Shown piece by piece: positions 49,554 to 59,879 of a stretch of 64,000 nucleotides of DNA; position 1 is the stretch's first letter, and the number at the start of each line of letters is the position of its first letter. The DNA lies in NCBI RefSeq assembly GCF_000281045.1, contig NW_008246071.1:865172-929171 (forward strand), given 5' to 3'. The stretch comes from Saprolegnia diclina VS20 (Eukaryota; Oomycota; Saprolegniomycetes; Saprolegniales; Saprolegniaceae). The notes under the pieces are model-generated. The model saw nothing but the letters and a program-made list of their open reading frames with translations, searched no databases and had not been told where the DNA came from. The translations under genes and the position numbers were made by a program.

Positions 49554-50921
49554 ATGCTGTTGCTGGACACGCCAATCATGGGGCAGAAGACTGCCAAGCT
49601 CATCATCTACGAGAGCGACGTCGACGACGACGAGATTCCGTTGCATGTGCTTGACGACATTCAAGCCAACCGCCGGTTTATCTGGTGGGCGCTGCTCTTC
49701 CTCAACGGGTCGTGCCTCTGGGCCTACTTCTCCTGCCTCTCGGCGCAGTCGTACTACTTTTCGCGCTTTGCCAATGCGACGACGGTCCAGTTTGAGTACC
49801 TGACGACGCCTGTCACGACGTGGCCGATGCTGCTCGCCCAGCTCGTCCAGGTCGTCTTTGGTCTTGACAAGAAGCTCGGCATGTGGAACCGCGTCCGCAT
49901 CGGCTTTTCACTCTACGCACTCTGCGCCATTGCTATCCTCCTTCAAGACATCCTCAACGCATCGCCCGAGACGGGCGCGACGATCGTGCTTGTTGCGTTT
50001 GGCGTCGTCGGCTTGACCAACTCGCTCACGGAGGCCGCGTTTTTTGCGCTCTCGGCGCTTTTTCCCGAAGCTGCGTTTACAAATGCGATTCAATTGGGCA
50101 ACGGCACGTCCGGCATCATCAACATCTCGCTGCACACGCTGCTGCAGCTCCTTGTCGGCGGCGCGACCCATGCCAAGGACGACTCGGTGCACGTCCAGAA
50201 GGTCTCGTTCTACATCTTCTTTGGCATCTTTATTGCCGTGTGCGTCTTGGCCGTCATTGTCTTTCACAAGCTCCTCCGCATCCCGAGCGTCCACTACCTC
50301 GTCGAACGAAATGAAATGGAGACGACGAAGCGGTACGTGAACCGCGAAACACTCGTCGACATGTGGGCGCGCCTCGGCCGTATCGCCCGCGCCATTCTGC
50401 TGCCGCTGGCCAGCCAGTTTCTTATCTACGTGTGCTCACTCGCGGCCTTTCCAGGTCTTGGTATCGCGTCGGCGTCCCAGCTCGCCAGCGATCCGTCCGT
50501 GACCGCGTGGTACGTCGACGGCGTCCTCCTCTGCTACAACTATGGTGACTTCTTCGGCCGCGCCTTGTCGCCAAAGTTGTACCCATACTTTTCGCTCCAG
50601 TCGTGCTTTACATGGACGGTTGCGCGGTTCGTGCTGCTTGTAGCTGTGCTTGTGGGGCTTCCAGGCAACGGCGCCAACCCGCTTTTCATCATGGCCGACG
50701 CCCACACGCTCAATCTCCTTTGGCTGCTCGCGATCAACTTTGTGCTGGGTCTCTCGACGGGCGTGCTCAGTACAATCACGTTTGGTCTTGGACCCCGACT
50801 TGTGCCGCAAGAAGACCGCGAGTCGGCCAGCGCCATCATGTGTCTCGGGCTCTTCCTTGGTATCACCACAGGGTCCACGCTAGGCTGGCAATTTGGGCGT
50901 AACCATTGGCTCGGTGCTTAA
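49554..50921 (+). CDS. Equilibrative nucleoside transporter (ENT/SLC29 family)
   Basis: Single exon, 455 aa from the ATG at 49554; the ATG at 49578 is a close alternative. About 11 predicted helices. The cytosolic N-terminus is acidic (ESDVDDDEIP). ENT hallmarks are the TM4-5 region TNSLTEAAFFALSALFPE, the NGTSGIINISLHTLLQL motif corresponding to the GQGxxG helix, and YNYGDFFGRALS, the ENT signature (F/Y-N-x-x-D-x-x-GR) that contributes to the nucleoside pathway. A large cytosolic loop separates helices 6 and 7. Facilitates nucleoside and nucleobase movement across membranes. Interrupts the MFS array on the opposite strand. Confidence 0.88.
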   Translation: MLLLDTPIMGQKTAKLIIYESDVDDDEIPLHVLDDIQANRRFIWWALLFLNGSCLWAYFSCLSAQSYYFSRFANATTVQFEYLTTPVTTWPMLLAQLVQVVFGLDKKLGMWNRVRIGFSLYALCAIAILLQDILNASPETGATIVLVAFGVVGLTNSLTEAAFFALSALFPEAAFTNAIQLGNGTSGIINISLHTLLQLLVGGATHAKDDSVHVQKVSFYIFFGIFIAVCVLAVIVFHKLLRIPSVHYLVERNEMETTKRYVNRETLVDMWARLGRIARAILLPLASQFLIYVCSLAAFPGLGIASASQLASDPSVTAWYVDGVLLCYNYGDFFGRALSPKLYPYFSLQSCFTWTVARFVLLVAVLVGLPGNGANPLFIMADAHTLNLLWLLAINFVLGLSTGVLSTITFGLGPRLVPQEDRESASAIMCLGLFLGITTGSTLGWQFGRNHWLGA

Positions 50922-51521
50922 TGGACTAACTAAACGTATGAATGACCCTCTCGCGAACAGTAAGTGCGTTGAAAGTATATACACATATCCGAAATCAATA
51001 CACGATCAATGCCTATTTGACTATCACGATCGAGCGCAAGCAACTGCGCGCTCGTGTCAGCGCCGTAAAGAAGCAAATGCACGGTGGTGTATGAATCGCA
51101 AATGCCATGTACATTTGAACCGATCACCAAAGCATTTGCCAATCATCATCAGCATCGCAGCGAACATTTTTCAGGAACATTCCCTAGCCCTATTCGCTCG
51201 TCACCGTTTACGTGGCTCTCGGCGCTTCAAACCTCAATGCCACCCAGAAACGACCACTGGACACGACAAAGCCACGCAAGTCGCTGCATTTCGAGCCTTG
51301 CTGACGAGACGACATCGCTGGTTCTATTAGGGCGATGTACAAGAGTAGGATCGCTTGCTAACCACTGGATACTCTTTGAATCCAGCACTTGATTTTTCTG
51401 AGCAAGGACATCCCCGGACCAGATTCGAGAAGGTACAATGCAAAGTGAAAAGAAAGGTATGTTTATGGTGTCGTCTTACGACGAAGGATACTACTAGCTA
51501 CTGTCAACATGTTCAGTTGGT
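50922..51521. other. Spacer between convergent ENT and MFS genes, no gene seen
   Basis: 600 bp, AT-richer than the genes; nothing recognised. Confidence 0.6.
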
Positions 51522-52769
51522 TTACGCGATGAGGTGCGTCTTCTCGTTGTTCGTGAGCTCGTCTTCGGTCGCCGGCTTCTCCATCGTGCACGAGAAGACA
51601 TACAGGCCAACGAGCGCAACCGGCACACCGAGGTCCGTCACCTTCCACATGAAGCTCGCGCCGTACGTGTTGTAGAGGTAGCCACCGACCATGGTACCGA
51701 CGCCACGGCCGAGGCCGTTCTGCACCGCGTTGAGGATGCCCATCATCATGCCTTCCGTGCCGCGGGGCGCCGACGCATAAATGTACTTGGTGCACGCGGC
51801 CCACGCGAGGCTAAAGGTGCAGCCGTGGAGGAACTCGAACGGGAGCACATACCACGCGTTCGTCATGAACGCATAGCACGTGAGGCGCGCGCCGTACGAC
51901 AAGATCGAGATCGCCATCGCGTTGACGGTGCCGACCTTCTCGATGATGCGGTCGGCAAAGTAAAAGGCCGGGAGCTCCGAGATGGTCTCGCACCAAATGG
52001 CAATGCCGACAATCTGCGCCGAGTGGCCGCTGAGCTCATACAAGTTGAGCGTGAGGAACGACGAAAGGACACCAAACATGAGGCCGGCGAGGAAGACGAC
52101 AAAGAGAAGCACGAGCACGTCCTTCTTCTTGCAGAGCGCGTGGAGGCCGGTCTTGAAGCTCGGCGTCGGCATCGACGAGCCCGACGGCGTCGTCGTCGCG
52201 TGCGTCGGCACGAGCGTGTCGATAGACGGGATCATTTGCAGCGCAAAGATGGTCGGGATGCAGAAAATGAGGTGGATGTTGAACGCCCACGTGATGCCGT
52301 ACTGCGAGACAATGACGCCCGTGATGTACGCGCCAAGACCATAGCCGACAGCACCAAAGAGACGCTGCTTGCCGTACTCGGCGCCGAGGCGCTCCGTGAG
52401 CGCGAGCACCGCCTGGTCGAGGAGCGACGACGTCGGGCCCGACTGGAAGTTGGCGAGGAAGACCACAAAACACGCGAGGTAGAAGCTCGAGGCCGTAAAC
52501 TGGATCGAGAACATGAGGAGCGAGCCCGTGAGGATGCAGAGGATGTGGATGAGGCGCTGCTTGCGGAGGACGTCCGCGATCGCACCCCAGAGCGGCGGCG
52601 CAATGAGGTTGCAGATGCACGGGATCGTCTGCAGAATACCGATCTGGAACTTGTCAAAGTACGCGCTGAAGAAGACCGTGAGAAAGTTGCCGACGGCGCT
52701 AAGACCAAAGTAGTTGATCGTGTACACGGCCTTGGCCGGCAGCATGCTTGTGCAGTCAAGGTCGGCCAT
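51522..52769 (-). CDS. MFS transporter, MFS_1_like (LacY/MFSD6-type)
   Basis: Single-exon gene, 415 aa. ATG at 52769 (MADLDCTSMLPAKAVYTIN), supported by an initiator motif just upstream; the frame extends to 52868 without support. Blocks: IGILQTIPCICNLIAPPLWG, LGAEYGKQRLFGAVGYGLGAY, LYELSGHSAQIVGIAIWCE (His replaces the usual Gly), CTFSLAWAACTKYIYASAPRG. The loop between the halves is Thr/Ser/Pro-rich (THATTTPSGSSMPTPS). Last of the five array members. Confidence 0.9.
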   Translation of the reverse strand: MADLDCTSMLPAKAVYTINYFGLSAVGNFLTVFFSAYFDKFQIGILQTIPCICNLIAPPLWGAIADVLRKQRLIHILCILTGSLLMFSIQFTASSFYLACFVVFLANFQSGPTSSLLDQAVLALTERLGAEYGKQRLFGAVGYGLGAYITGVIVSQYGITWAFNIHLIFCIPTIFALQMIPSIDTLVPTHATTTPSGSSMPTPSFKTGLHALCKKKDVLVLLFVVFLAGLMFGVLSSFLTLNLYELSGHSAQIVGIAIWCETISELPAFYFADRIIEKVGTVNAMAISILSYGARLTCYAFMTNAWYVLPFEFLHGCTFSLAWAACTKYIYASAPRGTEGMMMGILNAVQNGLGRGVGTMVGGYLYNTYGASFMWKVTDLGVPVALVGLYVFSCTMEKPATEDELTNNEKTHLIA

Positions 52770-53672
52770 GGAAGCACTGGAGCGCAAAAAGCAAAGTGAG
52801 CGCCTTCGTTGCCGACGAAAATCAACTTGAAGTTGCGTTTGGCCCAGGTGCACGTGGGTTTCTCCCAACCCAGCTGCACCCTCGCACCTTGCGGGTGCCG
52901 TAATTCAAGGTGTCACTTGGCTTTGTATGCCGATGCGCCTAGGTGCGCCCGTGGCCGTGAAATCCAGTGAAATCAAGTGGCCTGCGACGTCGACCATTCA
53001 TTCCGTTCTTCAACTTACAAGCCGGACCGTGTCATTTCTATAGGCACCCAAGTGCGTGCAAACGCGCAGCGCTCGGCAATTGCACCTGCTCCGTTCTGCG
53101 CAGCAGACCACGGGTATGTGCTGATGACGACAACAAGGCGCCGTGACGGTGCACCCACCCGACAATGGCACCAGCGTCGTCTTCACTGAATTGACGAAGA
53201 CATTACTTACCCTCCATCAGCAAGCGTTGGTCACCCAACCAGAGGCCGGCCATGGGTATATCCCGACGCCTTTCTTTCCCCCTGTCGCGGCCTGTATCAG
53301 CGAGTATCAGCGGACCCCGGGGCGCTCGCCTGCAGTATCCGGATACGGTTGAACGGGTGAAAGCCAGGGTGTGGCATGTGCCATGTGCAATCGCTTCAGT
53401 TCGGCAAACTGGTGGCGGATTCGGCATGGTACGATGTCGCAATCATCCTTCAACGTCGCTGGCGCCGTGGGTCGTCGTTGCGCCGCCACAGTCGGTCACA
53501 CGGCTCGGAGACCACAGGAATAGCATGGTAATATCCTTGCTTTCTGCAATCTTGGCCCTCGTGTGGCCCGCAGCTCTGTTTACGTTGACCACACACAGGT
53601 CCTTGTTCAATGTGGCATATGCCGAAAACAACAGGACAGCATGAACACCAGCAAATCTTTCGCGTGCCAGCC
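52770..53672. other. Spacer between divergent MFS and GlyRS genes
   Basis: Must contain both promoters; the initiator at 52783-52799 serves the MFS gene. No gene recognised. Confidence 0.6.
52783..52799 (-). promoter_or_regulatory. Oomycete Inr core promoter
   Basis: The minus strand reads TCACTTTGCTTTTTGCG, 15 of 17 matches to YCAYTYYNCAWTTTNYY, 14 bp upstream of the ATG at 52769. Confidence 0.5.
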
Positions 53673-55509
53673 ATGTTGCGCCGACCGATCGTGGGCCGCC
53701 TCGCCGGCCAAGTGCAGTCGCGCGCCAAGGTGACCAAGGCGCCGGACCTCCAGGAGAAGGTCGTGAACCTCTGCCGCCACCGCGGCTTTGTGTATCCCGG
53801 CTCGGACATTTATGGCGGCCTCGCCAACAGCTTTGACTATGGCCCGCTCGGCGTCCAGATGAAGAAGAACATCCAGGACGCGTGGTGGCGCCACTTTGTG
53901 CAGTCGCGCACGGACTGCGTCGGCCTCGACTCGTCTGTGATCTTGAGCTCGCGCGTCTGGGAGGCGTCGGGGCACATTGGCAACTTTACCGACCCCATGA
54001 CAGTCTGCAAGGAGTGCAACAGCCGCGTGCGCGCCGACAAGCTCATCGAGAACGCGTCCGACGTCACAGGCATTGAAGAAGCCGGCGGCCTCTCGTGCGA
54101 AGCGATCGACGAGGTCATTGCGACGCACAAGCTGAGCTGCCCGTCGTGCGGCAGCTCGTCGCTGCAGAAGACGCGGCTCTTCAACCTCCTCTTCCGCACC
54201 AACATGGGCTCGACCGACGAGACGAGGTACATGGTCCTTCCTATCTGAAGCATGACCTCAGGTTCTATGCGTAGCGAGTGGGTCTACCTTCGCCCCGAGA
54301 CGGCGCAAGGCGCGTACATCAACTTCCAGCACGTTGTCTCGACCATGCGCCGGCGCCTCCCATTTGGCGTTGGCCAAATGGGCAAGTCGTTCCGCAACGA
54401 GATCTCGCCCGGCCACTTTCTCTTCCGGACGCGCGAGTTTGAGCAGCTCGAATTGCAGTACTTTTGTCCCCCGGACGAGTCGGACAACTGGTATGGTCGT
54501 TGTGGCAACGACTTGGATCCTCACTCGAAGTCTGCAGGTTCAACTACTGGGTGGACGAGTGCTACAACTGGCTCATCAAGCACGGCGTGAAGGAAGCCAA
54601 CCTCAAGAAGCGCGTCCACGACCAAGCCGTAGGCGTGCATTGGATCAGCAGGATCGTTGAGGCCTGCGGTAGGAACTTGCTCATTACGCGCGTGCGACGA
54701 CCGACATTGAGTTTTTGTACCCGTTTGGCTGGAGCGAGCTCTGGGGCAGTACGTGGCACAATTTGCGAGCAGAACACCAGTCGACTATCATGTTGTAGTT
54801 GCCAACCGCACCGACTATGACTTGCGCAAGCACATGGAAGCGTCCAAGAAGGACTTGAGCTACCAAGACCCGACGACGAAGGAGGTAGTTACGACCACTG
54901 GCGTGGCTTGCTCACAGAGACGCTACGTAGGTGTGCATGCCGCATGTGGTTGAGCCGGCCTTGGGCACGGGCCGCGTCTTGCTCGCCATGCTCCTAGATG
55001 CATACGACGAGGAAGAAGTCGCTGGCCGGTGCGTCATCGGTGTCGTCGGTAGACAGTGCAAATGAATGTGGGCGTGTAGGAAGCGCACAGTCCTGCGGCT
55101 GCACCCGGACATTGCTCCGTACAAGGTACAGGGTCCATCAACGCCCGCACTGCTCATATGCGACCGCTTTAGTTTGCCGTCTTGCCGCTGCAGAGCAAGG
55201 GCGAGCTCGTCGATGTCGCGCGCAACTTTTACCGCGACCTCACGGTGCAAGCGAGCTGCGACTTTGACGTCACGGGCTCGATCGGTGCGACGACGTAGAC
55301 GACAAGCATCGTTCATCTCACTTGTTTCGTACGTGCTAGGCCGCCGGTACCGCCGCCAAGACGAAGTCGGCACGCCGTACTGCGTCACGGTGGATTTCGA
55401 GACGCTTGCGGACCAGTCCGTGACGGTGCGCGACCGCGACAGCATGGCGCAAACCCGCGTCCCGATCGCGGACCTCCTTCGCGGCAACTGGCAGCCCACC
55501 TTTGCGTAG
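53673..55509 (+). CDS. Glycyl-tRNA synthetase (class II, alpha2 type), nine exons
   Basis: Charges tRNA-Gly with glycine. Exons: 53673-54226, 54275-54490, 54538-54628, 54673-54748, 54799-54884, 54931-55028, 55080-55125, 55173-55284, 55340-55509. They sum to exactly 483 codons (482 aa); the eight introns are 44-55 bp with GT...YAG. Visible marks: N-terminal motif [16 protein letters not shown] and SFDYGPLG; paired CKEC and CPSC cysteines; [14 protein letters not shown]; motif 2 [40 protein letters not shown]; motif 3 [13 protein letters not shown]; anticodon-binding domain with [18 protein letters not shown]. The N-terminus [19 protein letters not shown] is basic and acid-free, like a mitochondrial presequence. 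There is no WHEP domain, and the protein is shorter than animal GARS. Downstream in-frame Met starts could give a cytosolic form. Confidence 0.93.
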
Positions 55510-56249
55510 AGACTCTAGAGACGACGCTTGATAGAGGACGTCATAATGCCATATCGCGTTACCAGAACGTTCCGCACTGTGATGTCCATCAAGAAGAGAC
55601 GAGGTCGCAGTTGCAGCCGCCATCACGACCTCCTCGTCATCCTCGTCACCCTCCGACTCCGCATGATACACACACCATATCCGTTGACACGCATGACACG
55701 TGAATAGTGTGATATCTGAGTACTGTGACAGTGAGACCCTTGGCACGCCGCAAGCACGGTAGGTACGATGACTACGTCGTCGTCATCCCAAACGCGTGCC
55801 GACGCGGCAGTGATGGGCACTTTCAGTATACCAGTACACGACGAGTAGCTTGTCGGCCACGATAAAAATGCGAGCGACGCGACGGCTGCGTACACTATTT
55901 GCCTTCGCGTGTCGCAACGTTGAAGTCAGTTTTGACCACTTATCAAATGGCTGCAACGCCACGCATGTATTTAAATACGCGGTTGTGCGTCGCGAGTGAT
56001 AGGTCCATACAAAGACACTGTGCCGGCTTTATGCTCGCATTAAAATATAAAATACTTAAAAACGTTTAAATTAAAATACACCACTTCCTTTGAAAGCACT
56101 TGATAAAAACAGCAGTTCATTGATCCAAGGCGTTTGGCGTGTGGTTTTATTCGTTTGCACTTGGTGTTTGTATGGCAAGTGATTAAAACGTGTAAAAAAC
56201 GCACGTCCCTTTTTAGGCGCAGCTCCCCGGCGTCTCAGTCGTGAAGAGG
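55510..56249. other. Intergenic spacer, no gene seen
   Basis: Contains an AT-rich tract at about 56036-56120 (TAAAATATAAAATACTT type) upstream of the Spinster-like gene; promoter or 5' region inferred. Confidence 0.55.
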
Positions 56250-57788
56250 ATGCCCCGAGCTACGGACGTCGAGTCGGCGTCGCTCCTGCCGACCGACAAG
56301 CACGTCTCGTACCAGACGTCGACGACGACGGCCATCAATGACGCGCGCGTCGACAAGGCTGCGCTCCACGTCTCGCGCCAGAAGGACGCGGCCTACCTCT
56401 TCAAGTTCATCATCTTGGCGCAGATCTTTGTGTACCTCGAGGCCGGCGCCGTGCCCGCGCTCCTCGTGCAGTTCACCGAGACGTTTGAGCTCACGCCGCA
56501 AGACCAAGGCCTCCTCGGCGCCATCGTCTATATTGCGCTCTCGCTCGGCTCGCCGCTCTCGGGCTACCTCTTTCGGCGCTTCTCGCCCAAGGTCGTGCTG
56601 GGCTTCAGCCTCGTCCTCAACAACGCGTGCGTCTTCCTCTTCGCCTTTACGCCGGTCAACCACTGGTACTCGAAGCTGCTGTTGATCTTCTTCCGCGGGC
56701 TCATTGGCTTTACGCAAGCGTTTTTGTGCGTCTATGCGCCGCTGTGGGTCCACGAGTTTGCCCCCAAGTCGCGCCGCGGGCAGTGGATGAGCTACCTCCA
56801 AGGCGCGGTGCCCATGGGCGTCACGGTCGGGTACCTTCTTGGGTCCGTGACTGTCTGGGTCGGCGAAAGCTACGTGGGCTGCGGCAACTTTTTCTGCTGG
56901 CGTTGGCCGTTCCTCTTCCAAGTGGTGCTTGTCTTGCCGCTCGCGCTTGGTATCTTTGGCATTCCGGACGACCACATTGTGATGCGTCCGTCGCGGCGCG
57001 AGTCCATTTCGTACCTGGAAAACGAAGACGAGGACGAGTACGACTCGTTCTTTGACGACGGCAAGAGCAACTGGAGCAACATTTGCACGCTCCTCCGCAT
57101 TCCAGTGTTTACGTCGATCGTGCTCGGGCTCTCGTCGCTCTTCTTTTGCGTCACGGGCATCCAGTACTGGACGACGCTCTTCCTCACGACCAACCTCGAC
57201 GACTCGGCGTACACGATCCACCTTGCGTACCTCGTCGTCTCGGGCACTGGCCCGATCCTCGGCGTCGTCTTTGGCGGCAAGCTCATCGACTACATTGGCG
57301 GCTACGCCGGCCCTCTCCAGGAGGCCAAGGCGCTCCGCATCTGCGTCGTGCTCGGCGTCTTTAGCGTCGCGTCCGCGCTCCCGATTTCGTTTTCCAACAA
57401 CACGTTTGTCATCGCGGTGCTGCTCTGGACGATGCTGTTTTGCGGCGGCGCGCTTCTCTCGCCGTGCTCGGGCATTGTGATTGCGTGCGCGCCGCCGCAT
57501 TTGCGCCCGCTCGCGTCCTCGGTTGCGTACACGTCCTACAACTTTCTTGGCTACGCCGCCTCCAACTACATTCCGGGCCTTGTCATGAACATCATTTTGG
57601 TCAACACGGAAATGGGCGCGTCGTCGGCGTCCTCGTCGGTGGACGAAGCGTACATGTACCGCATCGGCTTCCGCATCGTCACGTGGTGGAGCATCTTTGC
57701 GTTCGCTTGCCTCATCGTCGGCTACATGGCGTCCGCGCGCAAGGCCAAGGCGCTCGCAGGCAATGCGCCGGCCCACTCGCCCTATTAA
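56250..57788 (+). CDS. Spinster-like MFS transporter
   Basis: Single exon, 512 aa from the ATG at 56250 (MPRATDVESASLLPTDKH). The frame is open three codons upstream without an ATG. About 12 helices. The N-terminal tail has an acidic dileucine-like ESASLLP, possibly a lysosomal or vacuolar sorting signal. Helix 1-2 region: YLEAGAVPALLVQFTETFEL and DQGLLGAIVYIALSLGSPLSG. Loop 4-5: WVHEFAPKSRRGQWMSYLQG. Cytosolic loop: YLENEDEDEYDSFFDDG. Resembles the Spinster/SPNS branch, which exports lysolipids or sphingolipid signals. Not related to the MFS array upstream. Confidence 0.85.
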   Translation: MPRATDVESASLLPTDKHVSYQTSTTTAINDARVDKAALHVSRQKDAAYLFKFIILAQIFVYLEAGAVPALLVQFTETFELTPQDQGLLGAIVYIALSLGSPLSGYLFRRFSPKVVLGFSLVLNNACVFLFAFTPVNHWYSKLLLIFFRGLIGFTQAFLCVYAPLWVHEFAPKSRRGQWMSYLQGAVPMGVTVGYLLGSVTVWVGESYVGCGNFFCWRWPFLFQVVLVLPLALGIFGIPDDHIVMRPSRRESISYLENEDEDEYDSFFDDGKSNWSNICTLLRIPVFTSIVLGLSSLFFCVTGIQYWTTLFLTTNLDDSAYTIHLAYLVVSGTGPILGVVFGGKLIDYIGGYAGPLQEAKALRICVVLGVFSVASALPISFSNNTFVIAVLLWTMLFCGGALLSPCSGIVIACAPPHLRPLASSVAYTSYNFLGYAASNYIPGLVMNIILVNTEMGASSASSSVDEAYMYRIGFRIVTWWSIFAFACLIVGYMASARKAKALAGNAPAHSPY

Positions 57789-58195
57789 CCCAACCCTACT
57801 ACGAATACGAATATACGACTATAGTGTACTAATGCAAACGATCATCAACTCTAATCGCTCGGCTCCAAGAGACTTCGGCCACGGTTGCCCATAGCTGTGA
57901 CGAGCCTGCGCAGCGCCGACGTCCAAGAAGCTTGGACAGACGTGTCGAAGCTTGGTGCGACGCCCAGAAGCAGTCCCAGAAGAACACCAAGGACCGAGCT
58001 CACACGACTGTGTCGTCGCCGTCAGCAACCCCGTTATCTCTGTACTGCTGGGTACGTCTGCTGCGGAACGCTTCCTCAATAGCACGGCCAGGCGTGGACA
58101 AGCCGGGCTTTACGGACAGGCCAATTTTGCACCTCTGATGCAACAACATCCAAACACTTTGCGTTTTGCCATTGCCCCCACACTCGCTTTGACGG
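57789..58195. other. Spacer upstream of the elicitin-like gene
   Basis: 407 bp; holds the initiator at 58154-58170; nothing else recognised. Confidence 0.6.
58154..58170 (+). promoter_or_regulatory. Oomycete Inr-like core promoter
   Basis: Reads ACACTTTGCGTTTTGCC, 15 of 17 positions of YCAYTYYNCAWTTTNYY, 26 bp upstream of the elicitin-like ATG. Confidence 0.5.
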
Positions 58196-58750
58196 ATGTC
58201 TCTTCGCGCGTCGTACTTCTTCCTCGCTGCGCTGTGTCATGCCAGCATGGCGCTCTCAAATCCCGCGAGCCTTGGGCTGCTCGAAGCGACGACGTCGAAC
58301 GCGTGCAGCTACGTGAGCCTGGCTTCGACGCTCTTGCCGTTTTTTACCAACATCACCAAGTGCAGCTCGGCGACCAACTACACGCTGACACCGCCCACGG
58401 CGTGGCCGACGGCGGCGCAGACGCCCGTGCTTTGCTCGGACCCGGCGTGCACGGCGACGTTGAGCAGCCTCGAGACGGCTGCGCTTCCCAACTGCACACT
58501 AACGATCCAAGGGTCGACGTACACGATGCCTGCGTTTGTACGCAGCCTCGCGGCGTCGTGCCTTCCGTCGGCGATGTCGGGCTCGCCCGCCATGAACGCC
58601 GGCAACGATCCCAGTACGCTTCCAGATGCCGCGACGAGCGCGTCGCACGACACCTTGCCGGCAACGACATCGTCGCGCCAAGCGCGCAAGCTCTCTCAAA
58701 TGACTGTGCTTGCGGTGGTGCTCTTTGGTACAATCGGCTACAGTATGTAA
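58196..58750 (+). CDS. Elicitin-like secreted, probably surface-anchored protein
   Basis: 184 aa, single exon. Residues 1-20 form a signal peptide (MSLRASYFFLAALCHASMAL). The mature part has six cysteines (NAC, TKC, VLC, PAC, PNC, ASC) in elicitin order, giving three predicted disulfides, with the helical sterol-binding core (SLASTLLPFFTNITKC...LCSDPACTATLSSLE). A Ser/Thr/Ala-rich linker (DAATSASHDTLPATTSS) precedes a hydrophobic C-terminus (MTVLAVVLFGTIGY), suggesting a GPI anchor or membrane tether. Elicitins are oomycete-specific sterol/lipid-binding proteins. This is the strongest single lineage marker in the window. Its 3' end faces the PP2C gene 25 bp away. Confidence 0.9.
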   Translation: MSLRASYFFLAALCHASMALSNPASLGLLEATTSNACSYVSLASTLLPFFTNITKCSSATNYTLTPPTAWPTAAQTPVLCSDPACTATLSSLETAALPNCTLTIQGSTYTMPAFVRSLAASCLPSAMSGSPAMNAGNDPSTLPDAATSASHDTLPATTSSRQARKLSQMTVLAVVLFGTIGYSM

Positions 58751-58775
58751 AGCGGGCGGAGCTGTTGGGATTTCT

Positions 58776-59879
58776 CTAGCTGCCTTCCTGAACGAGCGCC
58801 GTAACCACTGTAATATCGTCCATCTTGCCACCCGTCGTCGACTTGTACCTAGCACCAAATGCGCGTCAACATACTGATGTGAACCAAGGGCGACGGTACC
58901 CGGCGTGGCGCGCCGACACGGCGAACGGCGTCATGCGCGTCTCGGAGGCTGCGACCTTTTGCGTCACTTCAGCAATGATTTTGGCAAAGACAGGCATCTA
59001 CAACGACGGTGATCCATCGATTCGTACGATAACGCTGTACGTTGTCGGGCGTCGGCGGGTGGATCTCGGAGATCTGGTCGAGGAGCTGCAAAAGCTCTTC
59101 GGTAAAGAGGTTGTCAAACCTACGCCAGCGCATGAGACGACCACTGCGGTCTTGCTGCAACACCGTACACGCCGTCGGTCGCAACCAGGATCAAGTCGTT
59201 TGGCAGCGCCGTGTGCTGCGTTACGTCCGCATGCTTGGGCTAATACAAGCACAGCCTCGTGGATCCCGCCTCGGCTTGAGCAAGCGGTGTACCTGATCCC
59301 GGCTGTCCATACCGAGCTGGAGCGGGCAGTTGAAGTAGTGGCACTGTGGCGGCGACTCGAAGAGAAGCGTCCACTTGTTGTCTTCTTGGCGGCAGTGAAG
59401 GAACCCCGAGTCGCCCAAATTGGCTGCCGTAATCTCGTCGCCTACGACGACGTTGCTCCTTATGATCCATGACGCACGTGTAGATATGTACTACCTTGCA
59501 AGCTCACGACGCAGGCCGTCGAGCTACCAGGTACCGATGCAGCTTCGTACGCAGCATTGAGGCGGGCAACAGGGTTGCTCACGGGCGTGGCTTCGCAGAC
59601 CTTCATAAGAGCGCGCGAGTACGCGCCCGAGTCGATGCCTATTCATGTAGATTGCGTGAGGAGCCATGCATAGGAAGGGAGCGGACCTTTGGTCGCCCAG
59701 CCACCGACGCCGTCCGCGACGCCGACCGCCGTGGGCGATACGAAGGCAGCGTCTTCGCCACGCTTCTTCTTGGGATGCGGCAGCGATGCGAGGCCCGACG
59801 AGAAGGTCCACGAGCTCGCATAGCGCGCAAGGACGGACGGGCCGAGCACGCGGGCGGTGGTTGCACGCAGCAGCAGCAT
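58776..59879 (-). CDS. PP2C-type protein phosphatase (PPTC7-like), seven exons
   Basis: Exons on the minus strand: 59879-59687, 59638-59495, 59441-59293, 59239-59169, 59119-59041, 58997-58900, 58848-58776. They sum to exactly 269 codons (268 aa); introns are 48, 53, 53, 49, 43 and 51 bp. Metal- and catalysis-related PP2C motifs occur in order: KRGEDAAFVS, GVADGVGGWATKG (metal-binding Asp), ANLGDSGFLHCR, PPQCHYFNCPLQLG, LILVATDGVFDNLF and GGKMDDITVVTALV (final metal-binding Asp). The N-terminus MLLLRATTARVLGPSVLARY is basic and acid-free, compatible with mitochondrial import as in PPTC7 homologues. Dephosphorylates Ser/Thr. Shares a 132-bp divergent promoter with the Rtt106-type gene. Confidence 0.9.

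Noticed and set aside
56235-57776. Minus-strand frame of 513 codons
   Set aside because: Mirror of the Spinster-like gene on plus. The translation is low-complexity and charged, with no domain.
58825-59472. Plus-strand frame of 215 codons
   Set aside because: Antisense to the multi-exon PP2C gene, whose exons join in frame with all catalytic motifs.
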